Shown here: piece after piece, positions 10,440 to 21,439 of the stretch
Layout of the letters: each line of letters starts with the position of its first letter
Numbering within the stretch: the stretch's first letter is position 1
DNA from: Conus ventricosus
Taxonomy: Eukaryota; Mollusca; Gastropoda; Neogastropoda; Conidae
Length of the DNA stretch: 61,250 bases
Assembly: GCA_018398815.1 (NCBI GenBank)
Contig: CM031626.1
Coordinates: forward strand, 36,815,956-36,877,205
Reading direction: 5' to 3'
Translations under genes and position numbers: made by a program
Notes under the pieces: model-generated
What the model saw: the letters and a program-made list of their open reading frames with translations, nothing else
Databases searched by the model: none
What the model was told of the DNA's origin: nothing

Positions 10440-10970
10440 TTGAGATAGAATGTCAATGGGTGGGGGGGGGGGGGGGGGGGGGGAGGGGGCGCTGTTCTAG
10501 TCCTGTTGGGGGACTGATTTAGCGCAAACTTAGATTAACTCCCGGGAGTTAAACTGGGAAGGGGGGCAGTTTCACCACGATACACCGGCAAGGCAACAAG
10601 ACAACGTCATGCGCCTCCACTTACACTATTGACGTCACAATTAAGTCGGGGGGGGGGGGGGTTGTAAAGGACAATCTGACAATACCACGATGACCAACAC
10701 GTACCTCCTGATTGGCGACAGCGTGGTGCCTGTCGAATTGAAGGGCCGATAATTACCTGCGACACACACACACACAGATACCTCTTTCCAGACCCCCATC
10801 ACCACACCATCTGGAAGCATTTCTATTCTTTACAGTTAAGCTGCTTTGGGCTGTAATCTGGCTGAAGGTGCCTGGATGCAAACTGACAAGACGCTACTCG
10901 CCATTCACAAAGTCGACGTGCATACACCTTTTGCTCTCACTAGTCCCCCACCGCGACACCCCCATTGTTT
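10440..10970. other. No gene seen; poly-G runs
   Basis: Contains G runs at about 10461-10485 and 10649-10660 and a short CA tract at 10764. No coding signal. Confidence 0.5.

Positions 10971-10972
<2 letters not shown>

Positions 10973-11049
<77 letters not shown>
10973..11049. repeat. (GT)n microsatellite abutting a hammerhead
   Basis: About 36 GT units with one TTG slip at 11010, ending directly at the first bases of ribozyme copy 3. Confidence 0.97.
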
Positions 11050-11095
11050 TCCCTGATGAGTCCCGATCCAGCGGGAGAAAGGCCTCGGAGCAGGC
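11046..11095 (+). ncRNA. Hammerhead ribozyme (copy 3), core base lost
   Basis: CUGAUGA at 11053-11059 and GAAA at 11077-11080, but the C that should precede GAAA is missing (GGGAGAAA rather than GGGACGAAA). GGCCUC and GGAG follow. Stem I is intact on its inner 4 bp, while the outer 5' strand is replaced by the GT repeat. Catalysis is probably impaired. Confidence 0.75.
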
Positions 11096-12158
11096 AATAC
11101 AAGTATATCTGCCTTCAAAAGGGATTGCGATGGTTCCCTTATGCAGCTAGTGAGGAGTTTTCATATCTGTAACTTATTTTTTTTTTTTTTAATTTCATTT
11201 TCCCAGTTTCTCCATCTTCAAACTCCCCTCCCCTCAAGTCCAAATCTTTGCCAGACAGTTCAGCTGTTGGCCTGCGCTTGTTTTTCCCCCACTATTAGAT
11301 TGTTCGTCTATGTATTTGTCTGACTTTATTCAAGTTTAAAAGGCTGTGCCAGTCTTGAATAAAAGTTATTCTGTGTTAGGTTTCCTTATGGGAGCAAAAC
11401 ATACCCCACTTGTTTACTGTTTATCGTTTACTGTTCCCTACCTCATTTCATTTCCGATTTTGCTTTGATTAAATTGAGGTTATTTGTATTTGTTTCTGTC
11501 CGTCTGTGTGTTTGTCTTTTGCTCTCCCTTGCATCTTTGGGTGGATCCTCAGGCGTAGGCTCAAAGACTGTCCCCTACATTTTATATTATTTGCATAATG
11601 TCTTTAGTTTTACAGCAACTTTTTTTCCTCCCCACACTTTCGTTTGGTTGCATTTACTACTCTTCGCTGGCTGCTCTGGGGGTGCTATTGGATTGTTTTT
11701 TGCACCCATGGTGGTGAGAACACCACAGTATTATGGACTGTGGTGTGTCTCTATTTGACGCCGGGAGCGCAGACACAACCAGCCATGTCTCCCTGATGAG
11801 TCCTGATCCAGCGGGAGAAAGGCCTCGGAGCAGGCAATACAAGTATATCTGCCTTCAAAAGGGATTGCGATGGTTCCCTTATGCAGCTAGTGAGGTGTTT
11901 TCATACCTGTAACTTTTTTTTTTAAATTTCATTTTCCCAGTTTTTCCATCTTCAAACTCCCCTCCCTTCAAGTCCAAATCTTTGCCAGACAGTTCAGTTG
12001 TTGGCCTGCGCTTGTTTTTCCCCCACTATTAGATTGTTCGTCTATGTATTTGTCTGACTTTATTCAAGTTTAAAAGGCTGTGCCAGTCTTGAATAAAAGT
12101 TATTCTGTGTTAGGTTTCCTTATGGGAGCAAAACATACCCCACTTGTTTACTGTTTAA
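11050..12158 (+). mobile_element. Hammerhead element in tandem (copies 3 and 4)
   Basis: Order: ribozyme (11046-11095), tail (to about 11450), linker, one copy of the 110-bp segment seen three times in copy 1 (11515-11640), ribozyme (11783-11834), and a second, nearly identical tail ending TTTACTGTTTA at about 12158. The distance between predicted cleavage sites is 740 bp (11087-11826), so a transcript would contain one full unit bounded by two ribozymes. This is the tandem organisation known from PLE pLTRs and retrozymes. It encodes no protein and starts abruptly at a GT microsatellite, as if 5'-truncated. Confidence 0.8.
11783..11834 (+). ncRNA. Hammerhead ribozyme (copy 4), core base lost
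   Basis: CUGAUGA at 11793-11799, GAAA at 11817-11820, predicted cleavage after 11826. It shares the missing C before GAAA with copy 3, so both descend from one variant. The outer stem I 5' strand (AGCCAUG) is retained. Confidence 0.75.
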
Positions 12159-13499
12159 AACTTTGGCTGATAATGAATAACTTGCTTTTATCTACCTTCA
12201 GGATGTCAATAGATGAGCTGTCATCATGATTCATTAACTATGCCTTTTATTGTTTTTGTTTGTATATGGTTTTGTAGTTGATGGTGGGTGTAGCCAGTTT
12301 TATTTTGTATTGGTTTGTTGGGTGTGGGGGAAGGGGGGGGGGGGGGGATCTGTGTAATCGACAGACTTGTGACAATCTTATTTCAAACTTTGCGAGGGGA
12401 AAAAAAAATCACCCTTCACACAAACATAAAAATGCCACCTCGCAAGGCATTGTGGGCAAAGTGCATGTGCGACTGTAATTTAACCATGTTCAGTTCCAAA
12501 CATGAACAGTACATTTGCAATTTTGACTTTCATGCCCGACTCATACCATTCAACTTCAATGTTCTATTTTCTGTTCATTTATTTAAAGTCCCTTTGTTAC
12601 AATCATCACAACAGTAGGACTGTTAATCCCACACAAATAGCCTGCGAGAGAAAAAATATGTGATACTCACCTTCATACTTTCTGCTGGGGGTTAAGGCGT
12701 TGATTTTTGTTGGATTTCATCATATCTTTTAAACTACACTTTTATTTTCAATTCAATTTTCTGTACATATAATTTCAATATTTCACAATTAGAAGACAAC
12801 AGTATATATAAGTAAACTCTTTTCAGAATAAAGAAAAGATCATAAAAATGAGCAACAGACACAAATCAAAAACATATATATATATTTTTATATATATACA
12901 CAAAGAAGAATGTGTATAACTGCCAGCCATTCCTGTTTAAAAAAAATCATATCTTATCATTATACATTGATGGTTTCCTACAGTATCAAAAATTAATTTT
13001 TAACGAAGATGCAGACATTATAATTACATACTCTTAACTGGCTAGGAGTTTTTTGTTTTGTTTTTGTTTTGCTTTTCAATGAAACATACATTTTCGTGTT
13101 TACATCCCTTCACTTTCAATTGATTCTTTATACTTATGCCAGTCAGTGTTAAACTTTACCACGATGAAGTTATTGTTAGTTAAGGTAGAATGAAATGACA
13201 AAGAGATTTGGAATACAGTAAGCACATGACTATAAAGAAAATGTTCTTCGTCTGCCACCAATTTCTCAACTTGAAATACATCCGACAGGGGAGAAATCGC
13301 GTTTGCAAAACAACTGCTTGCAAAACATCAGAACTGATCTGCACGTCACATGGCGAATGCCATTGTCAGTGAGTCAGTTTATACAATATATCAGTGTCTC
13401 AGCATTACAAAAAATGTCGAGAAGTTGACGGTATTCTAACCACAAAGACAGCGTATGATTATAGCACTGTGGGTTTCTTTATACAACAAACTGAATGGA
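12159..13499. other. AT-rich, no gene seen
   Basis: Contains a G run at 12330-12349 and AT-rich tracts near 12875-12900. No coding frame above 100 codons has protein-like composition and I see no RNA gene. Confidence 0.5.
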
Positions 13500-14060
13500 T
13501 TATCAGACAGTGATAAAGAAACATACATAGGGATCACGGCAAACTATTTTAAAACCAGATATGCAAACCATAAACAGTCCTTCAAAAATGAAAAATATAA
13601 AAACCAAACAGAACTAAGTAAATATATTTAAAAGCTTAAAGATAAGAAAATAGATTACAACATATCATGGAAAATTATAAAAAGAGCAGCACCATACAAC
13701 AACATTTCTAAAAAATGCAACTTATGTACTACAGAAAAGTGGCTGATATTATGTAAACCCCATCTAGCATCCCTGAACTCTAAAGTAGAAATGATTAATA
13801 ATTGCAGGCACAAATGGAAATCTTTGTCAATGCACCATTCCTTGGCACGTCCCCCCTGAACGCGCCCCAAAAAAGAAAAAAATCTACAGGCCACGTGCCA
13901 CACGCGCAGAGCTCACACGCCCACACACTAATCTATATAACACTGGTGGCGTGCCCATGTTGTACATACCCTGAGGAGAGCACTTGCTCGAAACACGTTT
14001 GTAGGGTAGTTTTTAATCCATTTTTAAATCCTATTTTAAACTGTTATATATAAATAAAAA
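13500..14060 (+). mobile_element. Penelope-like element fragment (copy D)
   Basis: A 5'-truncated plus-strand fragment coding for the GIY-YIG nuclease C-terminus ([19 protein letters not shown]) with an in-frame TAA in KYI-stop-KL. It continues through a 3' UTR with a hammerhead at 13965-14012 and ends in an AAATAAAT-type tail near 14060. It differs from copies A to C at many positions, most in the UTR, so it is a divergent subfamily. It converges on copy A at about 14074. Confidence 0.85.
13965..14012 (+). ncRNA. PLE 3' hammerhead ribozyme (copy D)
   Basis: CUGAGGA (N7 is free in the consensus CUGANGA), a perfect 4-bp stem II GAGC/GCUC with ACUU loop, GAAA at 13990-13993, then ACACGUUUGU as a 3-bp stem III with loop, and predicted cleavage after GUA. 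Stem I pairs UACC with GG-G-UA through one bulged G. This is the best-formed ribozyme of the PLE set. Confidence 0.75.
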
Positions 14061-14100
14061 TAAATAAATAAATAACAAGTTAAAAGAGGAGTCTTAAAAC

Positions 14101-14146
14101 TATCTACAAATTTGTTTCAAGCGTGTTGCGCTGTCATCAGGATGGC
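14101..14146 (-). ncRNA. PLE 3' hammerhead ribozyme (copy A)
   Basis: On the minus strand: CUGAUGA, stem II AGCG-CAACA-CGCU, GAAA, then the palindrome ACAAAUUUGU as stem III, with predicted cleavage after GUA. Stem I is AUC/GAU. The 10.1-11.1 position is a C-U mismatch, so activity may be low as a monomer. Confidence 0.65.
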
Positions 14147-14236
14147 TTTTGGTTTGCCCACCGCCGATGTTATATAGCGTGTGGGCTCCCGTTTGCGGTT
14201 GTTTGCACGTGCGGGTTGGCTGCACGTGTTTTTTGG

Positions 14237-16218
14237 GGTTTTCAGGTTTTTGTTTTGGGTGTGTTCACTAACAACGATTTCCATTTATGCCTGCAGTTGT
14301 TTACTATTTCTGTTTTGGTGTTTAAAGTTGCTAAGTATGGTTTGCATAGTATTAACCATTTTTCAGTTAAACATAGGTTGCACCTTTTTGAAACATTGCT
14401 GTTGGTGATGCTCTTTTTTGATTTTCCAGGATATGTTGTAGCCTTTGTTTGCGTCTTTAAGTTTCCAGATATATTTGCTCAGTTCTGTTTGGTTTTTATA
14501 TTTTTCTTTATTAAATGACTGTTTGTGGTTTGCATATCTGGTTTTGAAGTGGTTTTCAGTGATCCCTATGTATGTTTCTTTTTCATTTTCTGATGTCACA
14601 GTAGCCTGGTATACAATGTTGTTGTGAAGACATTTATTGTTTAGTGGGCACTGCTCCTTTCTGGTGCAATTGCAAGATTTCCTTTCTTCACCCTTCTTTG
14701 CTGTGTTGATTTTCATTTTGTTGGATGCGTCAATTAGGTTTTTAAGGTTGGGCATACATGAGTACGATAGTTTGACAGTGTTTTTGTTAAATATTTTGGA
14801 CAGTTTGTGTTCTTTTGGGAATGAAGTTGTTAGGATTTTGAAGAATTCTTTCCTTTGTTTGTTTTGAGTTTCCCGTCGTATGGGGGGTTATACCATATGA
14901 TTTTTCTTTTCCTATTTTTCTTGCTTTTGTTTGTGTTGTTGTCTGGGTTGTATTGTAATTTGTAATTGTATCCACTTGTTTGTAGTGCCTCCTGGTATTC
15001 TACTGCTGCATTGTTGAACACTCTCTCATTGCACGACAGGTTTGATAGTCTCTTGTTTATGCCATGGGGTATGGTCTTTAATATAGATGGTGGATGGTTA
15101 CTTTTGGTGTGTACATAAAGAGGTGTATCGTTGGGTTTCTTGTATGGTTTATATATGTGATTGTTGAGATCCAGTGTTATATCTAAGTAATTCACTACCT
15201 TTTTGTTTGCTTCAATGGTAATCTTTAAGTTGTGGTTTTGGAAGATTTTGCATAGTTCTTTCTTCTTATTTTCGATGGTTCTTGGGTTGTTGGTCAGTGC
15301 AGCAAGGCCATCGTCTCTGTATAGTCCGACTTGTGTTCCGAGTTTTTTCTTGATGTTGGACAGCATGAATAGTCCGACCAGTTCACATGTTTCTGCACCA
15401 TCATATGATCCCATGGTCACGTCGAATGTTGAGTTTCTGTTGGTTTTCCTGATCCAGGTTTCATTTTTGCTGTGTAGTAATGTTTTCTTAGTGTGGAGAA
15501 TGATTTCCGTTTCTGACCCTGTTATGTCTGTGTTGTTACTGGCAAACTTCAGGGCTTTGGTGAGTAGTTCCTCATCTATAGATGGGTAGAAGTCTACTAT
15601 GTCAAATGTGATGAATACTGTATTACTTTGTTTATTGAGTTTTTTGAACCATTGGATAACTTCGTATGTGTTCTTCCAGAGGTTGTATTCAGAGTTTGAT
15701 TTTACGTTCTTTATTATTTTTTCCAGGATTTTCTTGCTTATTTTGCCTAATTCAGATTTGGATGGGTTTATTAGTCTACATGTTGGGTTGTTATGAAAAT
15801 TGGGCTTGTGGTCTTTGAGTGTTATGAAAGCTTCTTTTGTTGCTGTCGCTTCTATCCTGTCACTTAGGTCTATGCACTCTGCAAGTTCTTTTTCTTTAGT
15901 GCGGATACTGTCATGTATATTTTTGTCGGCTTTTTTGTAGTTTTTCTGGATGTTTTTGTCAAGGAGTTGAGAGTATTCTTTTGGTTCCATTTTGTAGTAA
16001 TTGCTAGTTTTATCAGCCTTCACAAATATTTTTTTGTCATTTTGTACTTGTTTTATTTGTTTTTTTAGTGTTGTTTGGAAACCGTTGTTAGATTTTTTTA
16101 ATTCAATATTGGTTATCATTCTTTTCATTTGATCTTCAAAGGGTTTCATTTCGTCTATGGCTGGTGGAGATCGCCATGATTTGAAATCGTAGGTGTTTTT
16201 TGTCCTCTTTTTTTGCAT
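14237..16218 (-). pseudogene. PLE polyprotein: reverse transcriptase plus GIY-YIG endonuclease (copy A)
   Basis: The first 462 codons (16218-14830) hold the reverse transcriptase: motif A in TFDIVDFYPSIDEE, motif B in TMGSYDGAETCELVG, catalytic YRDDGLAAL, and a following VVNYLDITLDL. A second frame (14755-14363) carries a Cys-rich linker (CNCTRKEQCPLNNKC) and the GIY-YIG nuclease ([19 protein letters not shown]). In the original element these are one protein that copies RNA at a nicked target, probably in the nucleus. The frame breaks near 14852, where copy A has CC and copies B and C have three, and again near 14415. With the C-terminal nuclease it belongs with canonical PLEs and not with N-terminally permuted ones. 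Confidence 0.9.
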
Positions 16219-16497
16219 TTGGGTTCAGAAAAAAGAATGCTTTCCATCTCATATTATGTACAAACTTTTCTGTTTGTTCTATTAATTTTTTTATATATGA
16301 TTGCCTATGATTGAAAACGGTATATTTTTTGTTGACTGCCTAAAATTGGTTTCCTCCATTTTAAAATCCTTCAGGCCACAGTGCTCAACGTGAGGAGCGA
16401 TTAAGATCAGTAAATTTAGAATGCCTAAAATAATTTTTTGAGTGCTCAACCCCTTGGGGAGCAACATTAAAACAAGTTAAAAGAGGAGTCTTAAAAC

Positions 16498-16544
16498 TAT
16501 CTACAAATTTGTTTCAAGCGTGTTGCGCTGTCATCAGGATGGCT
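16498..16544 (-). ncRNA. PLE 3' hammerhead ribozyme (copy B)
   Basis: Same sequence as the copy A ribozyme: CUGAUGA, AGCG/CGCU stem II, UGAAA, ACAAAUUUGU, predicted cleavage after GUA. Confidence 0.65.
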
Positions 16545-16637
16545 TTTGGTTTGCCCACCGCCGATGTTATATAGCGTGTGGGCTCCCGTTTGCGGTTGTT
16601 TGCACGTGCGGGTTGGCTGCACGTGTTTTTTGGGGTT

Positions 16638-17397
16638 TCAGGTTTTTGTTTTGGGTGTGTTCACTAACAACGATTTCCATTTATGCCTGCAGTTGTTTAC
16701 TATTTCTGTTTTGGTGTTTAAAGTTGCTAAGTGTGGTTTGCATAGTATTAACCATTTTTCAGTTAAACATAGGCTGCACCTTTTTGAAACATTGCTGTAT
16801 GGTGATGCTCTTTTTATGATTTTCCAGGATATGTTGTAGCTTTTGTTTGCGTCTTTAAGTTTCCAGATATATTTGCTCAGTTCTGTTTGGTTTTTATATT
16901 TTTCTTTATTAAATGACTGTTTGTGGTTTGCATATCTGGTTTTGAAGTGGTTTTCAGTGATCCCTATGTATGTTTCTTTTTCATTTTCTGATGTCACAGT
17001 AGCCTGGTATACAATGTTGTTGTGAAGACATTTATTGTTTAGTGGGCACTGCTCCTTTCTGGTGCAATTGCAAGATTTCCTTTCTTCACCCTTCTTTGCT
17101 GTGTTGATTTTCATTTTGTTGGATGCGTCAATTAGGTTTTTAAGGTTGGGCATACATGAGTACGATAGTTTGACAGTGTTTTTGTTAAATATTTTGGACA
17201 GTTTGTGTTCTTTTGGGAATGAAGTTGTTAGGATTTTGAAGAATTCTTTCCCTTTGTTTGTTTTGAGTTTCCCGTCGTATGGGGGGTTATACCATATGAT
17301 TTTTCTTTTCCTATTTTTCTTGCTTTTGTTTGTGTTGTTGTCTGGGTTGTATTGTAATTTGTAATTGTATCCACTTGTTTGTAGTGCCTCCTGGTAT
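16638..17397 (-). pseudogene. PLE C-terminal region with intact GIY-YIG frame (copy B)
   Basis: An open minus-strand frame covers the RT thumb end ([19 protein letters not shown]), a basic linker, the Cys motif CNCTRKEQCPLNNKC and the whole GIY-YIG domain through the natural stop after NTPKTKT. The frame extends upstream to 17516 into non-PLE sequence, so that start is accidental. No reverse transcriptase catalytic part is present. This copy shows the frame that copy A has lost. Confidence 0.85.
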
Positions 17398-17599
17398 CCT
17401 CCTGGTATATGTGCGCGTGGCTGTGGTTCAGAGTGCAGTTGTACATTTCTGACCTGTTCGCCTCTCCTGCTCTGGAAGGATGACGAAACTGTTGATCCAA
17501 ACAGTGGAATGCCCAAGAGATCAACTGATTCATCATAATTAACGACATTAATAGAAACACGCGTCCTCTGACACGAAGTTCTTTAGTTCCATAAATTGC

Positions 17600-17840
17600 G
17601 CGCGTGTGTGTGTGTGTGCGCGTGTGTGAGGGCGATTCCTTCCATAGTCACATGTCTTTTTGTGCACAATCATTTCTTACGACTCTTTGCTTTAGAACAA
17701 TTATCAGTACAAATACAAATCGTGCGTGTTTAACATATCATTGTTGTTCATTTCTCCATCATTATCATTTGGCGCCAATTGCAGAAGAGAAGATGTTCCT
17801 TCTACGTGTTCCTCTTTGCAAAGCATTCTTTTCACCTTTG

Positions 17841-17924
<84 letters not shown>

Positions 17925-18130
17925 TTTCTTCACTTTGCTATGTTCGTAATAATTAATTGCGCCTGTCTCTTTCTCTTATTACAAAAAAAGCTGTTCATAC
18001 ATGGTCTCTGTCAACGATTCCTTCCCTCGGCAAAACATGTTTTTCTTGTCTTGGATTCATAAACTGGTTGAAAGGGTGGATCCAAGGTCTGACCTTTGCT
18101 TCTCTCTCTCTCTCTCTCTCCCTTTCTCTA
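17600..18130. repeat. GT tract and two CT microsatellites
   Basis: GTGTGCGC tract at 17600-17628, about 38 CT units at 17843-17919, and a shorter CT block at 18103-18125. CCTTTGCTTCTC precedes both CT tracts and CTTTGCTAT-TTCGTAATAAT follows both, so the surrounding segment is a roughly 270-bp duplication. Confidence 0.85.
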
Positions 18131-18960
18131 CTTTGCTATTTTCGTAATAATGATTGCGTAATATCTCCTATTGCTACAAAAAAGGCATTCACATGTGATA
18201 ACAGACTTACAAAACTTGATTTTTGTGTCTATAAGCCTAAGTGAGGTATTCATACAAAAGCAGCACTTACAATCTTTCTTATTCTGCCTTTGTGCGTGTG
18301 CGCGTGCGTGCCTGCGTGCGTGCGTGTGTGCGCGCGCGGGCGCGTGAATAGATGCATGCGTACGTAGCTGCATATACTTGTGCCTGTCCGTACGTCGGAG
18401 CGCACCACTATGATTCTTTTGTAGCTATTTCCCTTTGCGTGGCCCGACTCATATCTGCAGGTCTCTCATCCACAGTGTGATTTGAAGCTGCCCTGATGTT
18501 AAAACAGCAAAATAGCAACAACACAAAATTTAACCAAAAAAGAAAAAGAGAAAGGTACTGGCAAGAATCCATATCCTCCTACCTTTAATTCAGTTCATGC
18601 ACAGAAACACAACTTTATACACCAAGGGAAGGAAGGAGAAGTTCTGAATCATAAAACAAAATGACTTCCCCTGTCTGAAAATATTCAACATTCGTCCAAA
18701 AGAATGTTTTCATTTGAATTGAATTCGCAGAATGATCATGCATTCCGATTAGATCAACTTCAGGCATTAGTGGCATTGTCGTTGGGTCATATATTTCACC
18801 CTTTTACAACGTGGGGTCAAAATGAACTCTGTAGTGTTTGTGCAGTCTTTGCTGACAGAGCACGCAACAAAAAAAAGGGAGGTGACTGCAGGCGGAAATT
18901 GACACAGACCTAACACTGAAATGACTGTTCCGTACGTTGGACAAGAAGAAAAAAAAGACA
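18131..18960. other. No gene seen
   Basis: Contains a GTGCGTGC-type alternating purine-pyrimidine tract at 18292-18345. No convincing coding frame. Confidence 0.45.
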
Positions 18961-19080
18961 AGGGCAAACAAATGACAAAACAAAACACGACGCATTTCGA
19001 GACCTTTTTGGCCTTCTTCAGGCAAGATTAACCAACACTTGGGACAATTCGAAACGAAAAATGACAAATCAGTCGCTTCT
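18961..19080 (-). mobile_element. PLE-type tail fragment with hammerhead-like core
   Basis: On the minus strand at 19024-18984: CUGAAGA, an AGGCC/GGUCU helix, C-GAAA, then a UGCG tetraloop closed by A-U and UC. The same roughly 100-bp segment, with GACAAAACAAAACACGAC-type flanks, recurs at 34050-34170. Confidence 0.5.
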
Positions 19081-19328
19081 CTCCTTGTAACTATTGGGCA
19101 CAAAATGAATCCATTTAACACACTCAGACACACACACATTTGCATTGTAATTTTCTTCATCATGGTTAAGATAAGATAATGTTGATTATAGCCCAGCCGA
19201 CTGCAAAGGGCCACATCAGGGCTGTCACCACGCTAAAATCAACTCACAAGTCATTCATTCACACAATTCTTTAAAATGCATCGAAGAACCATCCGAAAGT
19301 TTGTTAAAAATCTTTCCACTGTAAAATC

Positions 19329-20224
19329 TCAGATCCGATGAAAAATGTTAATCTCTTTCAAGAACTCAAAGATCGCGTCAGGTGGGACATCTCTGAACAA
19401 GGTTTTCATGGAATCTGCCGTAAAATGTTTGTGTCTCACATCGTGCAAGTCCCAGCACTCCAAAAGAACATGTTTCATTGTGAGTGGCACATGACATGGA
19501 GTGCACCACGGAGCTTCTTCACTCTTTAAAAGGTAGGAACGGGTAAAATACGAATGGCCGGTGTGCAACCGGCACAGAACTGTTTCTTCTTTACGACCAC
19601 CAGACGGAGATGAGAGGAACTCCTTAAGGTTTGGACGGATCTGAAAGAGTTTGTTATCCGTCTGTGTATTCCAATCCTGCTGCCAGAGATCTCTCACATA
19701 ATTGTTAATTTTGGGTTTCAGATCTGAGCAGGGCATATATATATGTTTGACAGTTTCTCTGTTGTGGCATTCTTGGCTAAACGATCAACCATTTCGTTCT
19801 CTCCAATGCCAACATGACCAGGAATACAAGCCAGAATAATGTTGTAACCATCCGCTTGTGATGTGAGATTATCTTCAATGCCAGAACCAGAGCAGTAAGT
19901 TCAGCGGAATAGACAGAAGCATCTGGAGGTATAATTATGTTCTAACAGTATCTGAGAAGGAGCCCCAGGGCAGTAGGCTGCACAAGCCACTCCATCCTCA
20001 GACTTGGAACCGTCAGTGAAAATGTTCTGATAAGATGGAAATTTTGAACAGAGGTCAGCATACAATGCCTTGTAAGCACGAGAGCTGGTAGGCTCTTTAC
20101 GAAAAGCTGCAAGATCAAAACGAATCTCTGGTGTGAAAAAGGTCCACGGAGGCTCATCTGGAAACTTGGGAAAATCGGACACAACTCCTAGGTCTAGACC
20201 TGCATTCCGTACGTGAGGGTGCAT
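19329..20224 (-). pseudogene. I-clade non-LTR retrotransposon, RNase H and 3' end
   Basis: Minus-strand fragments read, in order, an RNase H domain beginning at FTDGSK (near 20035), then AELTALVLAL and a PGHVGI-type motif, and a C-terminal tail with CCHC-like CTPCHVPLTMKHVLLEC (near 19475). RNase H plus this C-terminal Cys/His motif is characteristic of I-clade elements. The frame changes between 19901 and 19740, and nothing upstream (reverse transcriptase, endonuclease) is present. A dead 5'-truncated copy. Confidence 0.8.
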
Positions 20225-20249
20225 ACGAAGACCAAACAGTGGAATACAG

Positions 20250-21180
20250 TATAAGATACATGATGTTATAAGAGACCAGCATGGGTGTCACGTTGTTATG
20301 AATGTTCAATTCTTTAAAAAAAGGTTTACTTTGGTGAACTTATATGGGCCTAGTGGTGGTGATAGCCCCGAATTTTTCAATAGTGTTTGTGAACTCATTG
20401 AGAGCTTTGGCAACCAACATGTAATTATAACTGGAGACTGGAATTGTGCCCTTAATTTAAAAATGGATGTTAGAAATTATAAAAGTGTCACCAATCGGCC
20501 AAGAACCATAGCAAAAATCAGTGATATAATGACTAAATACAATCTGTTCAATGTTTACAGAGAAATATACCCCGAAAAAAGAAACTATACATGGCGGAAA
20601 TTTAACTCTTATAAACAAGCAAGACTTGACTACTTTATTATCACTGAAGAATTAATGATGGAAGTTAATGATGTTTGCATAGATCCTGGATATCGATCAG
20701 TTCATTCTCTTGCCACATTGCCTTTTTAAAAAATCATCTCAAACACGACGGACCGTTTTGGAGATTCAACAATAGTTTATTAAGAGATAAGCAATATGTT
20801 TAAAAAATTTGAGAGCTGATCAGCAATATCAAGAAACAGTATGCATTACCTGTATGCAACTTAGAAAATATGCATAAAATTAGTAATGAAAACCTCTCTT
20901 TTCAAATTGAAGATCAGCTCTTTTTTGAGACATTAATGCTTGAAATAAGAGGCTAAACAATCTCTTATATTACTTATAAGAAAAAAATGGATACTCAAAG
21001 AGAACTTGACCTAGAAACAAAAATAAAAAACATTGAACAGAATTTACAAGAAGAAACTATTCCTCATTTAGAAAACCTAAAAAACAGAATTGCAAGAAAT
21101 CAGGAATTACAGACTTGAAGGCATGGCAATGCACTTGGGAGTCCACTGGCTAAGTCAAGGGGAAAAAAGTGATAATATAT
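20250..21180 (+). pseudogene. L1/Tx1-type non-LTR retrotransposon, endonuclease region
   Basis: An open frame (20298-20729) encodes the C-terminal half of an APE-type endonuclease, with LVNLYGPSG, ITGDWNCALN and a RLDYFII motif, then a decayed HS-LATLPF end. Frameshifted remains continue to about 21120 with WRFNNSLLRDK and a helical stretch, as in the region between endonuclease and reverse transcriptase. The reverse transcriptase is absent. It abuts the start of the Polinton region. Confidence 0.75.
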
Positions 21181-21204
21181 TTTTGCAATCTTGAAAATCA
21201 AAAT

Positions 21205-21412
21205 GTTCTTGACACCAAGTCACCCCAAGTTCTTAATCAAGTTCTTACTCAAGTCACCTTAAGTTCTTAATTAAGTCACTTCTAAGTTCTTACTCAGTTA
21301 TCCTCAAGTCACTTCTAAGTTCTTACTCAAGTCATCCCAAGATCATAACTAAGTCATCCTCTAAGTTCTACCAAGTTCTTATTCAAGTCAACTTATAATT
21401 ATTTATTAAGTT
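21205..21412. repeat. Imperfect 20-24-bp direct repeats
   Basis: Eight or so copies of AAGTTCTTACTCAAGTCA-like units, with variants AAGTTCTTAATTAAGTCA and AAGATCATAACTAAGTCA. They lie between the L1 fragment and the first Polinton gene, where the element terminus should be, but I find no inverted copy near 35.3 kb. Confidence 0.8.
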
Positions 21413-21439
21413 CTTAAAGTATTATTGCATCTGAAATGG

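Larger units (their letters stand above)
14074..16406 (-). mobile_element. Penelope-like element, near-complete copy A
   Basis: A minus-strand PLE with reverse transcriptase, linker, GIY-YIG nuclease and a 3' UTR hammerhead. It lies directly downstream (in its own sense) of truncated copy B, sharing the tandem layout typical of PLEs. Its 5' leader spans roughly 16219-16406. Confidence 0.85.
16407..17397 (-). mobile_element. Penelope-like element, 5'-truncated copy B in tandem with A
   Basis: Nearly identical to the last roughly 900 bp of copy A and retains a longer 3' tail with an ACCCCTTGGGG hairpin. At its truncation point the 11-mer CCTCCTGGTAT occurs twice in tandem (17387-17397, 17398-17408). 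It lies upstream of copy A in transcription sense, so together they form the partial-plus-full tandem that supplies a PLE with an internal promoter. Confidence 0.85.

Noticed and set aside
15203..15796. Plus-strand frames opposite PLE copy A
   Set aside because: Antisense shadows of the reverse transcriptase frame, which has all catalytic motifs.
21205..21412. Left terminal inverted repeat of the Polinton
   Set aside because: Repeats are direct and I find no inverted counterpart near 35.3 kb; kept only as a direct-repeat block.
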